A DNA stretch of 64,000 nucleotides from Hydrogenimonas urashimensis. GTDB taxonomy: Bacteria > Campylobacterota > Campylobacteria > Campylobacterales > Hydrogenimonadaceae. The notes beneath the pieces were generated by a model, which saw only the letters and a list, made by a program, of their open reading frames with translations, did no database searches and was not told the origin of the DNA. Location: NCBI RefSeq assembly GCF_016593255.1, contig NZ_AP023212.1, positions 2,210,001-2,274,000 of the forward strand, written 5' to 3'. Position numbers and translations under genes: made by a program. Positions within the stretch are counted from its first letter, which is position 1. Every line of letters begins with the position of its first letter. Below, piece after piece: positions 44,162 to 54,342 of this stretch.

Positions 44162-45291
44162 GGTCGTGTCCAGTCAAAAAGTTTCAAAGTGGCAGATGCC
44201 TGAACAGCGACACCCTCTTTCCGGCCGACGAAACCGAGTTTTTCTGTTGTCGTCGCCTTGATATTCATATATTGCGGAGAAATGCCGAGCAGTTCGGCGA
44301 GCCGGAAACGCATGGAATCTTTGTAAGGGCCGATTTTCGGGATTTGGGCCATGATCGTGATGTCGGCTTGGAGAATTTCGAAACCGGTATGGGTGAGCAG
44401 ATGGACCACATGGCGAAGAAGTTTGGCCGAATCGGCGCCGGCCCATGCCGCTTCGGTGTCGGGGAAAAGTTCACCGATGTCGCCCATCCCGGCAGCGCCC
44501 ATCAGAGCGTCGATAAGTGCATGAATGGCGACATCGCCGTCGGAGTGGGCCCTGAAGCCGTAAGGCGCGTCAACCTGCACGCCGCCCAGGAGCATCGGTT
44601 TGTTCTCTTCGAAAGCGTGCACATCGAAACCCGTCCCCGTAAAACGAGCCGTCATGTCGGGAGGGGTGAGGCACGGAAGCAGTGCAATGTCTTCGCTGAA
44701 GGTGAGCTTGTGCAAAGAGGCGTCGCCGCCGACAAATGCTACTTTTCCACCCATTTGATGGATGGCGCTGCTTTCGTCGGTGAATTCCCGCTCCGTGGCG
44801 AGGGCTTTTTTCAGCATTGCCGTTCGGCTGAGCTGAGGTGTCTGGATGCGTAACAGATGTTTGCGGTCGATGGGCCTGCCCTCGTAATAGACAGTGTCGG
44901 GTACCGGCAGGGCCGGAACGGCACAGTCGGCCGTTTCGACAGCCGCCTGAAGGGTTTTGCACAGGGTCTTGTTGACACAGGGACGCGCCACGTCGCTGAC
45001 CAGTACCAGCGGCGTATGGACCGTTTCGAGGGCATTTTTCAAAGAGGCGTGCCGGCTTGCCCCTCCTTCGACGAAAGTGACCTTCCTGTCGTCGATATGC
45101 CTTTTCATATAATGGAGTTCGTCCGAATGCCCGACAACAATGAGATCTTTGAACAGACGCATGGCCCGGAAGGTTTCAAGAACATGTAGCCAAAGAGGGA
45201 CGCTTCCGATGCGAAGCCACTGTTTTTTGACAGGTTTTTGAAATCGGGTCGCTTCGCCTGCCGCGAGCAGCACGAGTGTTAAATCAGACAA
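44158..45291 (-). CDS. ispDF: bifunctional IspD/IspF isoprenoid enzyme
   Basis: A 377-residue fusion for two steps of the methylerythritol phosphate pathway. The N-terminal IspD cytidylyltransferase (1-210) has LVLLAAGEATRFQKPVKKQW and VLVSDVARPCV. The C-terminal IspF cyclodiphosphate synthase (215-377) has GTGFDVHAFEENKPMLLGG with the metal-binding Asp-x-His, RAHSDGDVAIHALIDAL, and ATTTEKLGFVGRKEG. IspDF fusion is characteristic of Campylobacterota and alphaproteobacteria. The start is TTG 45291 with AGGAG at good distance. Divergent from thiC. Confidence 0.96.
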   Translation of the reverse strand: MSDLTLVLLAAGEATRFQKPVKKQWLRIGSVPLWLHVLETFRAMRLFKDLIVVGHSDELHYMKRHIDDRKVTFVEGGASRHASLKNALETVHTPLVLVSDVARPCVNKTLCKTLQAAVETADCAVPALPVPDTVYYEGRPIDRKHLLRIQTPQLSRTAMLKKALATEREFTDESSAIHQMGGKVAFVGGDASLHKLTFSEDIALLPCLTPPDMTARFTGTGFDVHAFEENKPMLLGGVQVDAPYGFRAHSDGDVAIHALIDALMGAAGMGDIGELFPDTEAAWAGADSAKLLRHVVHLLTHTGFEILQADITIMAQIPKIGPYKDSMRFRLAELLGISPQYMNIKATTTEKLGFVGRKEGVAVQASATLKLFDWTRP

Positions 45292-46868
<1,577 letters not shown>

Positions 46869-46894
46869 AAATTTAAAACCAAGGAGAAATCTGT

Positions 46895-48034
46895 ATGACC
46901 GAAGAAAAAGTCAAAGAAGTACTGTCTACCGTTACCTATCCGGGATTCACGAAAGATGTCGTAACATTCGGATTTGTCAAAGGCATCGAAATCGACGGAG
47001 GCCGGGTGGCGGTGACGCTGGATATCACCTCCAGTGCACAGGAAGTGAAACAGCAGCTCGAAGATGAGATTCGCGAAAAACTGACACGCGAAGGCGCAGC
47101 GGAAGTGATCGTCATGATCCAGCAGCCCAAAATGCCCCGGGAAACCTCCAGCCACGGCAAGAACATCGCACCGCAGGTGAAGAACTTCGTCATGGTCAGC
47201 TCAGGAAAAGGGGGTGTTGGCAAGTCCACCACATCGGTCAACCTGGCGATCGCGCTGGCGATGGAAGGGAAAAAAGTGGGACTTCTTGATGCCGATATTT
47301 ACGGCCCGAATGTTCCGCGGATGATGGGAATCGAAGAGATGCGCCCCGAAGTGGTCGGCAACAAAGTCAAGCCCATCCAGGCCTATGGCGTGGAAGTGAT
47401 GAGTATGGGTGTGTTGATGGAGGAGGGGCAGTCGCTCATCTGGCGGGGTGCCATGATTATGAAGGCAATCGAACAGTTCCTGCGCGACATTCTCTGGAGC
47501 GATCTGGACGTGTTGGTCATCGACATGCCTCCGGGAACGGGTGATGCGCAGCTGACCCTGGCCCAGAGCGTGCCGGTGACCGCCGGTATCACGGTCACGA
47601 CGCCCCAGAAAGTCTCCCTGGACGACTCCCGCCGGAGCCTTGATATGTTCAAGAAACTCCATATCCCCATCGCCGGTGTCGTGGAGAATATGAGCGGTTT
47701 CATCTGCCCCAACTGTGGCACCGAGAGCGACATTTTCGGTCGCGGCACCGCCCAGGCGGTGGCCCAAGAGTACGGAACGACCCTGCTCGCGCAGATTCCC
47801 ATCGAACCGGCAGTGCGCGAAGGGGGTGACGAAGGCAAGCCCATCACCTATCACTATCCTGAAAGCGAAACGGCCAAACGTTACATGAAAGCGGCCGAGA
47901 ATCTGTGGCAGACGATTGAACAGATCAACGAAGAGGGCGGTGTGAGCAACGAAGCGATTCAGCCCACGACCCCTCCCGGTGTCAGCGCCTGCTCCACCGG
48001 CGGCCACAGCGGTGGAAGCTGCGGCACCCACTGA
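46895..48034 (+). CDS. Mrp/ApbC-family iron-sulfur cluster carrier ATPase
   Basis: Loads or transfers Fe-S clusters to target proteins in the cytoplasm. The 379-residue product has an N-terminal DUF59/MIP18-like domain (1-95; VTYPGFTKDVVTFGFV), a deviant Walker A SSGKGGVGKSTTSVNL near 102-117, DADIYGPNVPRMMG, IDMPPGTGDAQLT, and the cluster-binding CxxC in FICPNCGTE near 270. A Gly/Ser/Cys/His-rich tail (SACSTGGHSGGSCGTH) may add ligands. Strong AAGGAG before the ATG. Position after thiC suits supply of clusters to radical SAM enzymes, though the repeat element separates them. Confidence 0.93.
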   Translation: MTEEKVKEVLSTVTYPGFTKDVVTFGFVKGIEIDGGRVAVTLDITSSAQEVKQQLEDEIREKLTREGAAEVIVMIQQPKMPRETSSHGKNIAPQVKNFVMVSSGKGGVGKSTTSVNLAIALAMEGKKVGLLDADIYGPNVPRMMGIEEMRPEVVGNKVKPIQAYGVEVMSMGVLMEEGQSLIWRGAMIMKAIEQFLRDILWSDLDVLVIDMPPGTGDAQLTLAQSVPVTAGITVTTPQKVSLDDSRRSLDMFKKLHIPIAGVVENMSGFICPNCGTESDIFGRGTAQAVAQEYGTTLLAQIPIEPAVREGGDEGKPITYHYPESETAKRYMKAAENLWQTIEQINEEGGVSNEAIQPTTPPGVSACSTGGHSGGSCGTH

Positions 48035-48058
48035 TTACTTCTCGTTTTATAACCGTAC

Positions 48059-48099
48059 CTTCTCCCTTGCCTGTGGCGGCAGAGGAGAAGCACTTTTTT
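48059..48099 (+). terminator. rho-independent terminator after mrp
   Basis: CTTCTCC (48059-48065) pairs with GGAGAAG (48084-48090), with an inner GCC/GGC pairing, followed by CAC and TTTTTT (48094-48099). It lies 25 bases after the mrp stop and is the clearest intrinsic terminator in the window. Confidence 0.7.
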
Positions 48100-48154
48100 C
48101 TACTGCATGAAAAATACTGCAACTTCTACGATTCCACGAGTCAGCTTTTTAAAA

Positions 48155-48395
48155 AACTGATGTCACGCAGTATACACCACCATCCGCCCAGCGAGAATGT
48201 ATGCAATGCGAGGCGAAAAGGTTTGGGCGTAGCAGTGAATGCGTTATCGTTGGACCCCGAAAGGGCGGCACCATCGCCGCACAATCTCCGCGTTGCGACG
48301 GCATCGGCGTAGCTTTGGCTACGCCTCACCGTCGCGCCTTGCGCTTGCACGACGCTGATGCTGCGAAAGATGGTGTATATTGCGTAATATCAGTT
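48155..48395. repeat. 241-bp palindromic intergenic element
   Basis: This is the main content of the 405-base gene-free stretch 48035-48439. The outer 25-base ends, AACTGATGTCACGCAGTATA plus CACCA at 48155-48179 and its complement at 48371-48395, match at 22 of 25 positions. The interior has a hairpin GGCGTAGC-TTTG-GCTACGCC (48306-48325) nested in CGACGG (48297-48302) with CCGTCG (48329-48334). Open frames crossing it (48067-48312 plus, 48350-48141 minus) lack ribosome sites and protein-like sequence. It resembles a miniature inverted-repeat element or a large REP-like cruciform. Confidence 0.7.
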
Positions 48396-48439
48396 AAAAA
48401 AATGTTATACTTGGCGGCTCTTGAAGAAGGATCTTGCTT

Positions 48440-49444
48440 ATGAATGGAAGATTTTTTTCACTGATACTATTGTTACTCTCTTTCTCCCTCTTTGCCCAGG
48501 AATCGGAATATAAACTTGGCAGAGGTATCAGAGTGGGGAAGCTCCCTCTTTATGCTGGGGGGTACTTTTCGTTGATGTATGAAGATCGTTCCCATGCTGG
48601 CAGGACATTGAAACTCGACGACGTTTCCCTGATGCTTTACGGAGAAAGCGGTCATTTTGGATATTTGGCCGAGATGGAAGCCAATGATGTCTACCGGGAG
48701 GATATTGGCGGCCCGGAGGCGGATGAAACGGTTCATGACCATTTTCATATCGAACGTCTCTATATCGACTATACTTTCGATGAAACGTATACGTTAAGAG
48801 GCGGGAAGTTCAATTCTCCCATCGGTTTTTGGAATCTGACGCCGATCAACGTTCTTCGCGATACCACGTCCAACCCCGTGGTGACGGAAATTCTTTTTCC
48901 CCGGTTTACGACAGGGGTGGATCTGCAATACAACGATTTCGAACATGCAACGACGATGGATTTAATGCTGCAGGCGACGAAAGATATGGATACGCTTCTT
49001 AGCCGTGAAGTCTACAACAACGTCGATCTAAATAGACATTTCGCCTTGGGTCTGTCCGGCAACCGGGAAAACTGGAGTTACCATCTAAACGGCGGCTATT
49101 TCCGTCTCGTCGATGAAAAATCCTATTACTATCTCTGTGCATCGGCCCAATATCTCTACCGAAAATGGAAAGTGCAGGGGGAGGTCGGTTCCCGGTTTGA
49201 CAAGGAGAAGGCGGTTGTTCCCTATGTGGGGTATCTCCAGCTGCGATACCGCATCCAAGAGGGGCATGACGCGATCGTCAGGGTCGAAAGTTACGACAAT
49301 CGGCAAAAAAAGCAAAGAGACACTTTCGGTGTTTTCGCCTACACCTACAGGCCATGGTATCCCGTCGCCATCAAAGGAGAGTATCAGTGGCATGCCATCG
49401 GTAGAAATGACAGATTCCTACTCTCCTTTTCCATGCTCTTTTAG
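48440..49444 (+). CDS. outer-membrane beta-barrel (porin-like) protein
   Basis: 334 residues with a Sec signal (NGRFFSLILLLLSFSLFA), then alternating hydrophobic/polar strands rich in Tyr and a C-terminal Phe (LLSFSMLF). The region GGKFNSPIGFWNLTPINVL resembles the segment of OprP-like and copper/phosphate-type porins. ATG 48440 with AAGGA at 48427-48431 is preferred over the TTG upstream. It is followed by a periplasmic binding protein and sensor kinase, so it may supply the ligand they sense. No specificity can be read from sequence. Confidence 0.75.
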   Translation: MNGRFFSLILLLLSFSLFAQESEYKLGRGIRVGKLPLYAGGYFSLMYEDRSHAGRTLKLDDVSLMLYGESGHFGYLAEMEANDVYREDIGGPEADETVHDHFHIERLYIDYTFDETYTLRGGKFNSPIGFWNLTPINVLRDTTSNPVVTEILFPRFTTGVDLQYNDFEHATTMDLMLQATKDMDTLLSREVYNNVDLNRHFALGLSGNRENWSYHLNGGYFRLVDEKSYYYLCASAQYLYRKWKVQGEVGSRFDKEKAVVPYVGYLQLRYRIQEGHDAIVRVESYDNRQKKQRDTFGVFAYTYRPWYPVAIKGEYQWHAIGRNDRFLLSFSMLF

Positions 49445-49452
49445 GAATAGAC

Positions 49453-49866
49453 ATGGTAAGGCGGTTGGCTTTCATCCTTTTGCTTGGCCTCATACTAAGG
49501 GCTGAAGATCTGCTTGTCGTGACCAATCCCTCCAACGATATAGGCCCGCTCGACGCGGTGCAGCTGCGGCAAATTTACCTTGGGAAACGGCGTTACTGGA
49601 AAACGTTGAAACTCTTTCCGATCAATCTTCCGCCTGGCAATCCGCTGCGAAGAAAATTTGAAATCCATCTTTTGCATATGACACCTTCGGCTTTGGATGC
49701 CTACTGGATGAAAGAGCATTACCTCGGTCGCCGTCCGCCATATCGCGTGGAATCAATTGAAAGTGTCATACGTTTCGTGAAAAAACTCAAAGGTGCCATC
49801 GGCTATATTCCACAGCATCGCATGAGCCGGGATCTGAAAGTGATATATCGGATTGAAGATGAATGA
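49453..49866 (+). CDS. short PstS-like periplasmic substrate-binding domain protein
   Basis: 137 residues, signal peptide ending LILRAED. The body resembles one lobe of the PBP-like domain found in phosphate-binding PstS homologues: LLVVTNPSNDIGPLDAVQLR, then IYLGKRRYWKTL, and a terminal AIGYIPQHRM segment. Such short proteins often pair with porins and sensor proteins, which fits here. Likely role: ligand capture (possibly an oxyanion) for the kinase encoded next, whose start overlaps this stop by eight bases. Family placement is confident; ligand is unknown. Confidence 0.75.
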   Translation: MVRRLAFILLLGLILRAEDLLVVTNPSNDIGPLDAVQLRQIYLGKRRYWKTLKLFPINLPPGNPLRRKFEIHLLHMTPSALDAYWMKEHYLGRRPPYRVESIESVIRFVKKLKGAIGYIPQHRMSRDLKVIYRIEDE

Positions 49867-51937
49867 GTTACTTGCAAGCGTGGTGCCGTATTCATTGAAA
49901 AACAAACTGCGCATCGCATTATTTCTTATCGGAATCATCCCTTTTATCTTCATACTTCTTTATCTGCACAACCTTGGGCGTCAGAAAATTCTGGACGATA
50001 CCCTGGCCGTTCAACATGCCCAGATGCGGCTGGTGAAAAAGACGATCGAACAGCATCTCGTTTCGCTGGAAAAGGAGCTTCGGTTCCTTGCATCGTTGGA
50101 GATAATGAACGATATTGTCGTGGATGACGTGGATAAGCGGATTGCCGGATTGCTGAGTCAGAAAAAGCGTGATCTTGGCGACAAAGTCGATCTGTTCGCA
50201 TTGAATGAGCATATGACCACAGTGGCTTCGACCACCCCAAGAGCCCACCCTTTCCCTTATGCCAAGCCTATGCAAAAAGCTTTGCGCCGAAAAAAGAATC
50301 ACTTTTACGAGGGGAAATTTCTCATCTTCTTTACACCGGTCAAGACCTCTTTGCAAAAAGAAAAACCCTTGGGCTATCTCGTGCTCCGTTATGATTTGCA
50401 GGATCTGAAACGCTTTACATTGAAACAAAGAGGTCTTCAGACGATCTTCTATTTTCCCCAAAACGGTTTGCAAATCGCAGAGAATTCCCTTTCCCTGAAA
50501 TGGAAACCGAAAAGCTGTGGGAAAGATCGGATCACCGAAAAATATCTTGTGCTATGTGAGCATTTCGGCGGTCCCCTTGGAGCAGGTGTCATCGTCAATG
50601 TGGTGGACAAAGTGACCGCTCTATCTTTTCTCGATCATTTCATACGGTTTTTGTGGATACTCTTTTCCATCGGATTTGGGCTTATCGCCATCTTTTCCTG
50701 GTGGGTCGGGGAACGGATTTTAAAACCCGTGGAAAAGTTGACCGATGCAACCCGGCATATCGTCCAGACAAGAGACTACGGTACCAGGGTCGACGTCGAA
50801 TCCCGTGACGAGATAGCACAACTCGCGCGCCATTTCAATGTGATGGTTGCAGAGACACAGCGTACGCTGAGAATGTTGGAAGAAGAGAGCCGTCAGCGGC
50901 TTTTGCGCTTTGTTCAGTTGATCGCATTCTTCAACAAAATTATCCGGACCGAAAACGAACAGGCCTGTATCGAAACGGCTCTGGAAGAGCTTGGAAAACT
51001 GATGCCCACAAAACGCTTCTTTTTTACCTGGAAAGATCCTGAAAAAGAGGAAGCGACCATCAACCTGCCGCTGTATGTGAAAGATTTCGAAAAAGGTGGA
51101 AATGTTCTATATGGCGTGATCGTTCTGCGCGATCAAGCGGACGGAATCGATGTACACGAGATGGAATTTTACCGTTCCGTTGCCAAAATGATCATGCTGC
51201 AGCTCGATCAAATCCGGCTCATTAAAGGGATCAAAGCGGTCTCTTTGGCCAAATCGACCTTCATTTCACACATGTCCCACGAATTACGCACCCCTTTGCA
51301 TACCATTTTGAGTGCCACGCAGTATCTCATCGGTTACGAGGGACTCTCGGCGTCGCAGCAGGACAGGGTATCGACCATCGAAGCGGCTGCGGGGCATCTG
51401 CTGGGAATGATCAACGATATTCTGGATCTGGTACAGATCGAAGCGGGAAAGGTGCCTGTCAACAAAAAAGAGTATACCTGTGGCGAGATTGCAAAGGTGG
51501 TGGAAGAGGCGATCGAAATGCTCAGGGTGCTGGCAGAGGAAAAAGAACTGGCCTTGACATTCCAAAACCGTCTGCAAAAAGAGCAAAAGGTGGTAGCCGA
51601 TGTCGATCTTCTCAAACAGATTCTTATCAATCTGCTTTCCAATGCCATCAAATTCACCGAAAAGGGCAGGGTGGAAGTGGTACTGCGTCTTTGCGGCACG
51701 CATTGTTGCATCGAAATCTCGGATACGGGTGTTGGACTCTCGCAAGAGGAGATCGCGGCTCTTTTCGAAGAGTTCGGCCGAGTAGAAAAAGGGGTGGAAG
51801 GCAATCAAAAAGGCAGTGGGCTGGGACTGGCGATCAGCCGGAAGCTGGCCCGTCTTTTCGGAGGAGATATCGAAATTCATAGCGAAGGAGCGGGCAAGGG
51901 GGTGACGGCGGTGTTGTCGATACCGGTATCAAAGTAA
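49859..51937 (+). CDS. membrane sensor histidine kinase with HAMP and GAF-like regions
   Basis: About 692 residues. Transmembrane helix 1 (around 18-40, LRIALFLIGIIPFIFILLYL), a 210-residue periplasmic sensor with helical start and Cache-like content, helix 2 (around 260-282, FLWILFSIGFGLIAIFSWWV), HAMP (PVEKLTDATRHIV), a GAF-like middle, HisKA with phosphoacceptor His in SHMSHELRTPLHTIL near 475, and HATPase boxes NLLSNAIKF, DTGVGL and GSGLGLAI. Start ATG 49859 lies inside the preceding gene with a weak ribosome site, suggesting coupling. The convergent OmpR-type regulator downstream is its likely partner. Confidence 0.88.
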   Translation: MNELLASVVPYSLKNKLRIALFLIGIIPFIFILLYLHNLGRQKILDDTLAVQHAQMRLVKKTIEQHLVSLEKELRFLASLEIMNDIVVDDVDKRIAGLLSQKKRDLGDKVDLFALNEHMTTVASTTPRAHPFPYAKPMQKALRRKKNHFYEGKFLIFFTPVKTSLQKEKPLGYLVLRYDLQDLKRFTLKQRGLQTIFYFPQNGLQIAENSLSLKWKPKSCGKDRITEKYLVLCEHFGGPLGAGVIVNVVDKVTALSFLDHFIRFLWILFSIGFGLIAIFSWWVGERILKPVEKLTDATRHIVQTRDYGTRVDVESRDEIAQLARHFNVMVAETQRTLRMLEEESRQRLLRFVQLIAFFNKIIRTENEQACIETALEELGKLMPTKRFFFTWKDPEKEEATINLPLYVKDFEKGGNVLYGVIVLRDQADGIDVHEMEFYRSVAKMIMLQLDQIRLIKGIKAVSLAKSTFISHMSHELRTPLHTILSATQYLIGYEGLSASQQDRVSTIEAAAGHLLGMINDILDLVQIEAGKVPVNKKEYTCGEIAKVVEEAIEMLRVLAEEKELALTFQNRLQKEQKVVADVDLLKQILINLLSNAIKFTEKGRVEVVLRLCGTHCCIEISDTGVGLSQEEIAALFEEFGRVEKGVEGNQKGSGLGLAISRKLARLFGGDIEIHSEGAGKGVTAVLSIPVSK

Positions 51938-51942
51938 ATGTA

Positions 51943-52605
51943 TTACTCTTTGATGGTATAGCCGATGCCGCGGACCGTGACGATGAGGTTTTTAAGGCCG
52001 GTTTTTTTTCTGATATTTTTGATATGGACATCGAGTATATTGCTCTGCTTGAGGCTGGAGTATTCTCTACATAGATGCTCGTTGAGCTGATAGCGGGTCA
52101 GAACGATGTTTTTGTTTCGAAGCAGAAGTTCCAACAGATCGAATTCCGTAGGGCTAAGGGTAACGGTTTCGTTGTTGACTTTCACTTCTTTGCTCTTGGT
52201 ATCAAGACTTAGGGGTCCGCTTTCAAGAACCGTGCGCTTTTGTGGTGCTTCTCTTCGCAGTAACGCACGGATTCTGGCCAGAAGTTCGATGTTGGAGTAG
52301 GGTTTGCAAAGATAGTCGTCGCCGCCGGCATCGAGGACTGTCACACGGTCGTCCACTTCGCTTTTGGCCGAAAGCATGAGCACGGGTGTCGCGATTTCCA
52401 TATCGCGCAACTCTTTCAGCAAAGTCAAGCCACTCCCATCGGGCAGGTTCCAATCAAGTAGAATGAGATCATACCGTTTTTCATCACAGTAGCCCATCGC
52501 CTCTTTGTAATCGTAAGCGACGTCGCATCGGTATTTTTCCTGTTCCAGCAACGCTTTGAGTTGATTGGCGACGCTTTTTTCATCTTCTACGATCAGCAGG
52601 TGCAC
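51943..52605 (-). CDS. OmpR-family response regulator
   Basis: 220 residues. Receiver domain with LLIVEDE, phosphoacceptor Asp near 51 (LILLDWNLPDG), conserved Ser and Lys in LMLSAKS and LCKPYS, then a winged helix (LSPTEFDLLELLLRN, VRGIGYTIKE). It is convergent with the sensor kinase (five-base gap), so the two are likely a pair though transcribed separately. OmpR-type proteins bind 11-bp direct repeats; such repeats (TTCAT at 11-bp spacing) lie upstream of the two plus-strand operons that begin at 52804 and 59733. AAGGGG precedes the ATG. Confidence 0.9.
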   Translation of the reverse strand: MHLLIVEDEKSVANQLKALLEQEKYRCDVAYDYKEAMGYCDEKRYDLILLDWNLPDGSGLTLLKELRDMEIATPVLMLSAKSEVDDRVTVLDAGGDDYLCKPYSNIELLARIRALLRREAPQKRTVLESGPLSLDTKSKEVKVNNETVTLSPTEFDLLELLLRNKNIVLTRYQLNEHLCREYSSLKQSNILDVHIKNIRKKTGLKNLIVTVRGIGYTIKE

Positions 52606-52738
52606 ATTCCCCCCTTCATTGATTTTGGGTAGCTTAGTATAAAAGTTTTTCTCTTAAGGACATCTCTTTCAAGTCACAAAAGCGCCGGTTGAGGCTTAGG
52701 AGATGGGTTGGGATGAGTCTGGGGTATTGGAAACGCCG

Positions 52739-52770
52739 TTCATGAAAACTTCATGTTTCTCCTTTACACT
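52739..52770 (+). promoter_or_regulatory. predicted OmpR-type box and -10 of the P460 operon
   Basis: TTCATGAAAACTTCAT at 52739-52754: two TTCAT half-sites exactly 11 bp apart. The downstream sequence includes TACACT (52765-52770) as a possible -10 box. The first base of the box is 65 nt before the start codon at 52804. A copy differing at one base stands exactly 65 nt before the start at 59733. The layout resembles PmrA-type boxes (two six-base half-sites with five bases between) overlapping the -35 region. Confidence 0.6.
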
Positions 52771-52803
52771 TCGAACCATGAAATTCTTTTTCAAAGGTTC
52801 GTT

Positions 52804-53826
52804 ATGAAATACATCTTCAGCGTCCCCTTATCGACGGTTGCGTTTCTTCTTCTTTTCTCAGCGGAATTTGGCTACTACCTTCTGATTTTGCAAACCGGAA
52901 TCGTCCAGTATCACCATTCTATTTTGTCCGAAATTTGGACAATGCCTGTCGGTGGGATGGTTGGGTTGGTATGGTCCGTTAAACTCTATCCCAATAGGCA
53001 TTGGCTGATGCCTTCGCTGCTTTTTTTACAGCTGATTCTTTCACTCTATTATGCTTCCGCCAATGAACTTGCACTCTTTCTTTTGGGGTTGATAAGCGGT
53101 CTGACGGCGCCGATTCTCATTGCGATGGTGCCCAGGCTGTGGGTCGCCGTTGTCGCACTGGCATTCTCCTACATTTTTAGTACCTATGTATTCGATGTGC
53201 CCGCAATAGATAGAACTTTCATCGCATTGTTGCTCTCCGCAGTGGCTTTTGGCGCGTCGTTACTGAGCGACGTGCAGACAGAAGCAGGAAAGCATGGGAC
53301 GGTTTCGTTTCACGATCTGCGAAACATATTTCTCTGGCTGTTGCTCGATGCCACACTCTTTGAGACCCTATCCAGGGATGTCGTCATGCATCTGTGGGGA
53401 GATGAGGGTTTTGTTTTCACGATTATCGTCTTCCATCTCGTCGGCCTTGTTGTCGCTTACCATATGCGCTCCCATCGGCACAATAACGCTCTGCTTCTGG
53501 TATTTTTCGCCCTCACTTATGTGGCCTACGCATCTGGTAGTCGGTACAGTCTGTCCGTGATCTATCCATTTGTCATCTCCTACTACAATGTTGTTATTTT
53601 GGCAAAATTGATCCATCTTCCCTATCCCAAAATCGCCGTGGCTTCCTCGAGTCTGTGGGCCGCATCGGGTTTGGGGCTTTTGATTGCCCTTTCGCATACT
53701 TTTGTGATTGCATGGATCGTTTTGGCCGCCTTGTTTTTCAATTATGTAGCCGATATGGTCCGTAAAAAACCGATCTTTTGTCCGATCTTGAAACCTTTCA
53801 ATCTTAATACAGGAGGATCACTATGA
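52804..53826 (+). CDS. polytopic membrane protein of unknown function, first gene of the P460 operon
   Basis: 340 residues with about ten to eleven hydrophobic helices, compatible with an MFS-like or 7TM-type transporter but without a recognisable signature. Notable polar positions within or between helices include HHSILSEIW, RLWVAVV and HDLRNIF. It ends with a short hydrophilic tail. ATG 52804 is used; an in-frame ATG 51 bases upstream lies between the operator and promoter region and would be untranslated. It overlaps the cytochrome P460 gene by four bases, so the two are coupled. Role unknown. Confidence 0.7.
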   Translation: MKYIFSVPLSTVAFLLLFSAEFGYYLLILQTGIVQYHHSILSEIWTMPVGGMVGLVWSVKLYPNRHWLMPSLLFLQLILSLYYASANELALFLLGLISGLTAPILIAMVPRLWVAVVALAFSYIFSTYVFDVPAIDRTFIALLLSAVAFGASLLSDVQTEAGKHGTVSFHDLRNIFLWLLLDATLFETLSRDVVMHLWGDEGFVFTIIVFHLVGLVVAYHMRSHRHNNALLLVFFALTYVAYASGSRYSLSVIYPFVISYYNVVILAKLIHLPYPKIAVASSSLWAASGLGLLIALSHTFVIAWIVLAALFFNYVADMVRKKPIFCPILKPFNLNTGGSL

Positions 53827-54332
53827 AACAAACGACACGCCTACTGGCGGGTTCACTTTTACTTGGCATGACGCTTTTTGCTTCGGAAGCATCCCATACG
53901 CCGGCACCTTGCAACGGCATCGACTATCCCGTTGGATGGCGACATTGGAGTGTTATCGCCCTATCCCATAGGATCGACAACCACACCGAACGCGTGATTC
54001 TTGGCAACGATGTCGCCATCGAGGCTATACGCCACCATCAAACCAATCCATGGCCCGATGGTGCGATTCTTGCAAAAGTCGTTTGGAAAGAGCGCCGACT
54101 CAAACGGTGGCACGATGCGGTAGTACCGAGGCAATTCGTTCATGCGGAATTCATGTTCAAAAATGCGACGAAATATCGCAAAACCCATGGTTGGGGATGG
54201 GCCCGATGGGTATCTGAAAAGTTACAACCTTTCCGTGGGGGAGACCATGTCTGTATGAATTGTCACAAACCTGTCGCTTCACATGATTGGGTCTATACCG
54301 AACCGGCTCAATTCCCCAAGCGTGTTCGGTAA
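53823..54332 (+). CDS. cytochrome P460-family periplasmic heme protein
   Basis: 169 residues: signal peptide (to about 21), then the P460 fold hallmarks WRHWSVIALSHR, an ILGND motif, WPDGAILAKVVWKE with the lysine that may cross-link to heme, FVHAEFMFK, GWGWARW, and heme-binding CMNCHKPV near 140. P460 proteins oxidise hydroxylamine and bind NO; others of this domain family are cytochrome c' beta proteins handling NO. AGGAGG precedes the ATG. The neighbours (YceI, heme-copper-like protein) suggest periplasmic nitrogen-oxide or reactive-species chemistry, which is inference. Confidence 0.87.
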   Translation: MKQTTRLLAGSLLLGMTLFASEASHTPAPCNGIDYPVGWRHWSVIALSHRIDNHTERVILGNDVAIEAIRHHQTNPWPDGAILAKVVWKERRLKRWHDAVVPRQFVHAEFMFKNATKYRKTHGWGWARWVSEKLQPFRGGDHVCMNCHKPVASHDWVYTEPAQFPKRVR

Positions 54333-54342
54333 GGAGCGTTGC

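Noticed and set aside
48067-48350. Open frames of 81 (+) and 69 (-) codons in the 48.1-48.4 kb gap
   Set aside because: They run across the palindromic element, have no ribosome binding sites and show no protein-like pattern.
54137-54155. A further TTCAT-N6-TTCAT repeat (TTCATGCGGAATTCATG) inside the P460 gene
   Set aside because: It encodes the conserved segment FVHAEFMF and is in the middle of a gene; coincidence from codon use is the simplest explanation.
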